A stretch of 39,535 nucleotides of DNA from Pedobacter sp. V48 (GTDB taxonomy: Bacteria > Bacteroidota > Bacteroidia > Sphingobacteriales > Sphingobacteriaceae). Numbering within the stretch: position 1 is the stretch's first letter; each line of letters starts with the position of its first letter. The notes beneath the pieces are model-generated. The model did no database searches. It saw only the letters and a program-made list of their open reading frames with translations, and was not told the origin of the DNA. The DNA lies in the NCBI RefSeq assembly GCF_000523515.1, contig NZ_AWRU01000003.1:45227-84761 (forward strand), given 5' to 3'. This document shows, one piece after another, positions 38,201 to 39,535 of the stretch. Both the position numbers and the translations under genes were made by a program.

Positions 38201-39535
38201 AGGTACTACACCATATACCTACGCTGCCACTAATCTTCCTCCGGGTCTGACCTTTAACCCGTCGACCAGGGAGATCACAGGTACCCCTACACAGAAAGGT
38301 ACATTTGTAATTCCTGTTACGGCTACTGATGCGAACGGCAACAGTGTATCGAATGATTACACCATTATTGTAAGAGATCCATTGGTATTGCCTGCGGCTA
38401 CCCTGGCAGATGGCACCGTCGGTGTTCCTTATCCTGCACAGACCATTCCGGCAGCAACAGGGGGATCAGGTCCTTATACTTACAGTGCTACAGGCGTACC
38501 TGCAGGACTGAGCTTTGATCCTTTAACCCGTACCATCACCGGTACACCAACTACAAAAGGTACCTTTACTATCCCGGTAAAAGTTACCGATGCAGACGGT
38601 AACAGTGTTACCAGAAATTATACGATAAAAGTAAGCGATCCACTGGTGCTGCCGGCAAAAGTTCTGGCAGACGGTACAGCGGGTACACTATATGCTACCG
38701 AGACCCTTCCATCCGCAACAGGTGGTACCGGTCCTTATACTTATGTTGCCACTAACCTTCCTGCGGGATTAAGCTTTAATACTACTACCCGTCAGATCAG
38801 TGGAACACCAACCCAGTCTGGTTCCTACAATATAAATGTAGAAGTTACCGATGCGGTGGGCGCAAAAGCTACGCAGATTTATGCTTTAAAAGTAAACGGG
38901 GTATTGTCACTTCCTACAGCGGTATTACCGGCTGGTCTGGTAGGTACAGTTTACCCTGCCCAGACCTTACCTGCTGTAACCGGCGGTACCTCACCGTATA
39001 CCTATGCTGCAACAGGTGTGCCTGCAGGGCTGAGCTTTGACCCTTTAACCCGTAAACTTACAGGTACCCCTGCAACAGGTGGGAACTATACGATCAAAGT
39101 AACTGCAACAGATGCGAACAACCTATCTACCAGTACAGATTATGCATTGGTAGTAAATGTTGGGGCACCCGTAGTTGCGGGAGTTACGACCTGCAGTGGT
39201 ACTACAGCAACACTGACCGTATCCAATACCCTTACGGGAGTAACATACAGGTGGTATGCTTCAACCGGCAGTACTTCGATAGCTACCGGATCAAGCTTTA
39301 CCACTCCGGCCTTAACGGCCACTACTACCTATTATGTAGAGGCAGTATCAGGTACAGCAGTAAGCAGCCGCACTTCGGTGGTTGTTACCATCAATGCTGC
39401 TCCTGCACTGGCAGCCATTGTTACCAATAACGAGACCATCAGTTCAGGCCAAACAGCTACGCTTCAGGCAACAGCCGATGCGGGCAATACCATTAAATGG
39501 TATGCAGCAGCAACCGGCGGACCATCATTGGCTAA
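35280..39535 (+). CDS. Giant secreted repeat protein, partial at window end
   Basis: The frame is open from ATG 35280 to the window edge, at least 1418 residues, so its end is unseen. A long N-terminus (ATG at 35328 is an alternative start) precedes a signal peptide (SILVLISIIAITLLNTNSYAQ, cleavage near residue 54). Then: three related ~150-residue domains (35448-35915, 35935-36380, 37159-37606), of which copies 1 and 3 start with GLCLGC / GLCLLC (C-x2-C); Ig-like domains with the (T/K)YYVE..C.S.R..V.VTV pattern (Ig_7 type) at 36415-37137 (three units), 37606-37855 and 39165 onward; and putative-Ig (He_PIG) repeats at 37866-39173. This architecture is that of type IX-secreted or surface adhesins/gliding-associated proteins in Bacteroidota. 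A C-terminal sorting domain would lie downstream. Codon use is AT-rich until about 36.9 kb and more GC-rich after. Confidence 0.8.
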   Translation, partial: MSKIVPSKLDNLNPSPMKWTSTLPGNLKKSILVLISIIAITLLNTNSYAQAKQRVYASTDNEGTLGLCLGCNVANRGNAIDLTGDFLNTASTISVGIGVGGQKYQELIFPSGSLPTGTTGSVVKVSTGGLLSVSALGAITAQAYNGSNAVGSPVDAGSSLLNLLASGNQAEIFVPAPGAAYDRIRVKVNGGLLGVAASINVYHAYFLKDAINGACDAPVEELHGIVGNIAALGAVVDPKNAIDGSEATKSVLNATVGVAGYAQQTIVFLGNSVIGDSVRMVVSTPAALIEAQLLNSISIQTFNGNVPGEVVAGSGGLLNLRLLSGGGNTAVITFAPTTQFDRVQIRLGGVLSVLASINLHEVSRVMPTTTEINGVVSKSAVVCINDPVVLKINSPQAGATYTWYTQASGGTGTAGTTFTPGNLSAGINKFYVEAKRTDCTNTSPRTEVSITVNDPIPPVVTVPLPICNGGTVTLQVDSPVPGQTYRWYDVSTGGTALATGVTFNSPALTANKIYYVESVIGACVSPRTAVNVTVSPIVALAVITTNNEVISAGQTATLQATADAGNTIKWYAAATGGPSLATGSSFTTPALAATTTYYVETENASGCVSSSRVSVKVTVTSGPVNPNCNAATAQQSGIDGLCLLCGVDNPGASTDANATNFTSIHLAVGVGATGYQRLIFASAGSATDSIRLDLETPTGLADVSVLGGATVTVLNGTSVVNSYPLNSTLLKLKLLSGNRFKATVPAGGIYDRVEIRFGALVSALDNLNIYGAEVIYPNPTVTSGDQSICSGSTAVLKATANGGTTLRWFATASSTTVLATGETFTTPALTATTTYYIEVSKAGCANVERVPVKVTVNPAIVFATTVLSNATVNSSYSKQINAATGGTPAFTYTLAAGSSLPAGLTLSANGTIGGTPTASGDFTFSVVATDSKLCTATAAYTLKVTAALSLPAATLPNGIVGTPYPTQTIPAAIGGTTPYTYAATNLPPGLTFNPSTREITGTPTQKGTFVIPVTATDANGNSVSNDYTIIVRDPLVLPAATLADGTVGVPYPAQTIPAATGGSGPYTYSATGVPAGLSFDPLTRTITGTPTTKGTFTIPVKVTDADGNSVTRNYTIKVSDPLVLPAKVLADGTAGTLYATETLPSATGGTGPYTYVATNLPAGLSFNTTTRQISGTPTQSGSYNINVEVTDAVGAKATQIYALKVNGVLSLPTAVLPAGLVGTVYPAQTLPAVTGGTSPYTYAATGVPAGLSFDPLTRKLTGTPATGGNYTIKVTATDANNLSTSTDYALVVNVGAPVVAGVTTCSGTTATLTVSNTLTGVTYRWYASTGSTSIATGSSFTTPALTATTTYYVEAVSGTAVSSRTSVVVTINAAPALAAIVTNNETISSGQTATLQATADAGNTIKWYAAATGGPSLA
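36951..39534 (+). repeat. 73-bp perfect direct repeat inside the giant gene (two copies)
   Basis: Bases 36951-37023 and 39462-39534 are identical and encode the core of two Ig-like units (ADAGNTIKWYAAATGG). The second copy ends one base before the window edge, so the match may continue. A separate 29-bp identity links 37020-37048 with 39282-39310. Identity at synonymous sites shows recent duplication or gene conversion rather than protein-level conservation. The listed span covers both copies. Confidence 0.9.
38130..39173 (+). repeat. Four exact 261-bp (87-codon) tandem He_PIG-type repeats
   Basis: Units start at 38130, 38391, 38652 and 38913, each exactly 261 bp. Each has the pattern LP..L..G..G..Y..QT(I/L)PAA.GG..PYTY.A..(L/V)P.GL.F...(T)R.I.GTP...G.(F/Y)...V..TDA.G. 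A more diverged unit (37866-38129) precedes them, lacking the YP..QT pair but keeping the GGTPAFTYTL..LPAGL..GTP pattern. The units likely form a stalk of beta-sandwich domains. Confidence 0.85.

Noticed and set aside
35280..39535. Repeats in the 3' part considered as a CRISPR array
   Set aside because: The period is 261 bp, in frame and coding; there are no short direct repeats with unique spacers. No CRISPR array or cas gene is seen in the window.
1..39535. rRNA, tRNA or tmRNA genes
   Set aside because: No cloverleaf-like sequence, CCA-ended segment or rRNA signature was noticed on either strand; a tRNAscan or Infernal run would be decisive.

Overview
The window looks like a chromosomal segment of a Bacteroidota bacterium, most likely family Sphingobacteriaceae and Pedobacter-like. 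The reasons are a SusC/SusD pair with its FecR/ECF-sigma system, AT-rich DNA, weak or absent Shine-Dalgarno sites, several TAnnTTTG-type -7 promoter elements, GlxA-type AraC regulators, and a giant secreted protein with Ig-like repeats. The genus is an inference from protein style; no rRNA or tRNA gene is present to confirm it.

Layout. (A) 1-3.75 kb is a worn accessory patch. It holds an integrase N-terminal remnant, a 266-bp element with 23-bp terminal inverted repeats, a DNA adenine methyltransferase remnant with an in-frame stop, an intact AbiE-like (type IV) antitoxin/nucleotidyltransferase pair with an operator-like repeat array, and a metallophosphoesterase and a PIN toxin gene that both lost their 5' halves at one deletion junction. 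(B) 3.75-8.8 kb is small housekeeping and stress cargo: a secreted unknown protein, HxlR regulator divergent from an azoreductase, a VOC protein, and a DUF1801/DoxX/SRPBCC operon (the SRPBCC gene is frameshifted) divergent from a GlxA-type AraC regulator. Two copies of a structured 3'-end repeat lie here. (C) 8.8-25.2 kb is carbohydrate and phosphate acquisition: a GH78 alpha-L-rhamnosidase, a GNAT acetyltransferase, a secreted phosphodiesterase/alkaline-phosphatase fusion, SusD, SusC with STN domain, FecR, ECF sigma, a second GlxA-type regulator and a GH28-like pectinase-family enzyme. (D) 25.4-32.5 kb is regulation: a hybrid histidine kinase with REC and Hpt domains converging on an NtrC-type sigma-54 activator, a GbsR/MarR-like regulator, an Rrf2 regulator and a secreted subtilase. 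(E) 32.5-39.5 kb has a NACHT/STAND-like ATPase with a degenerate P-loop, divergent from a giant repeat-rich secreted protein that runs off the window end.

How the genes work together. ECF sigma, FecR and SusC (with its STN domain) form a trans-envelope signalling chain that should switch on SusC/SusD when substrate docks. The adjacent phosphodiesterase/phosphatase fusion suggests a phosphate-bearing substrate. GH78 and GH28-like enzymes point to rhamnose- and uronate-containing plant polymers. The hybrid kinase and the NtrC-type regulator have complementary phosphorelay parts.

Most noteworthy: the giant protein with three copies of a ~150-residue unrecognised domain and a 73-bp perfect internal DNA repeat; its divergent NACHT-like neighbour; a candidate antisense small RNA upstream of susC; the phosphodiesterase/phosphatase fusion next to SusCD; the nested operator palindrome at the azoreductase; and the repeat array before the AbiE-like pair. 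All assignments are from reading the sequence; no database search was possible.
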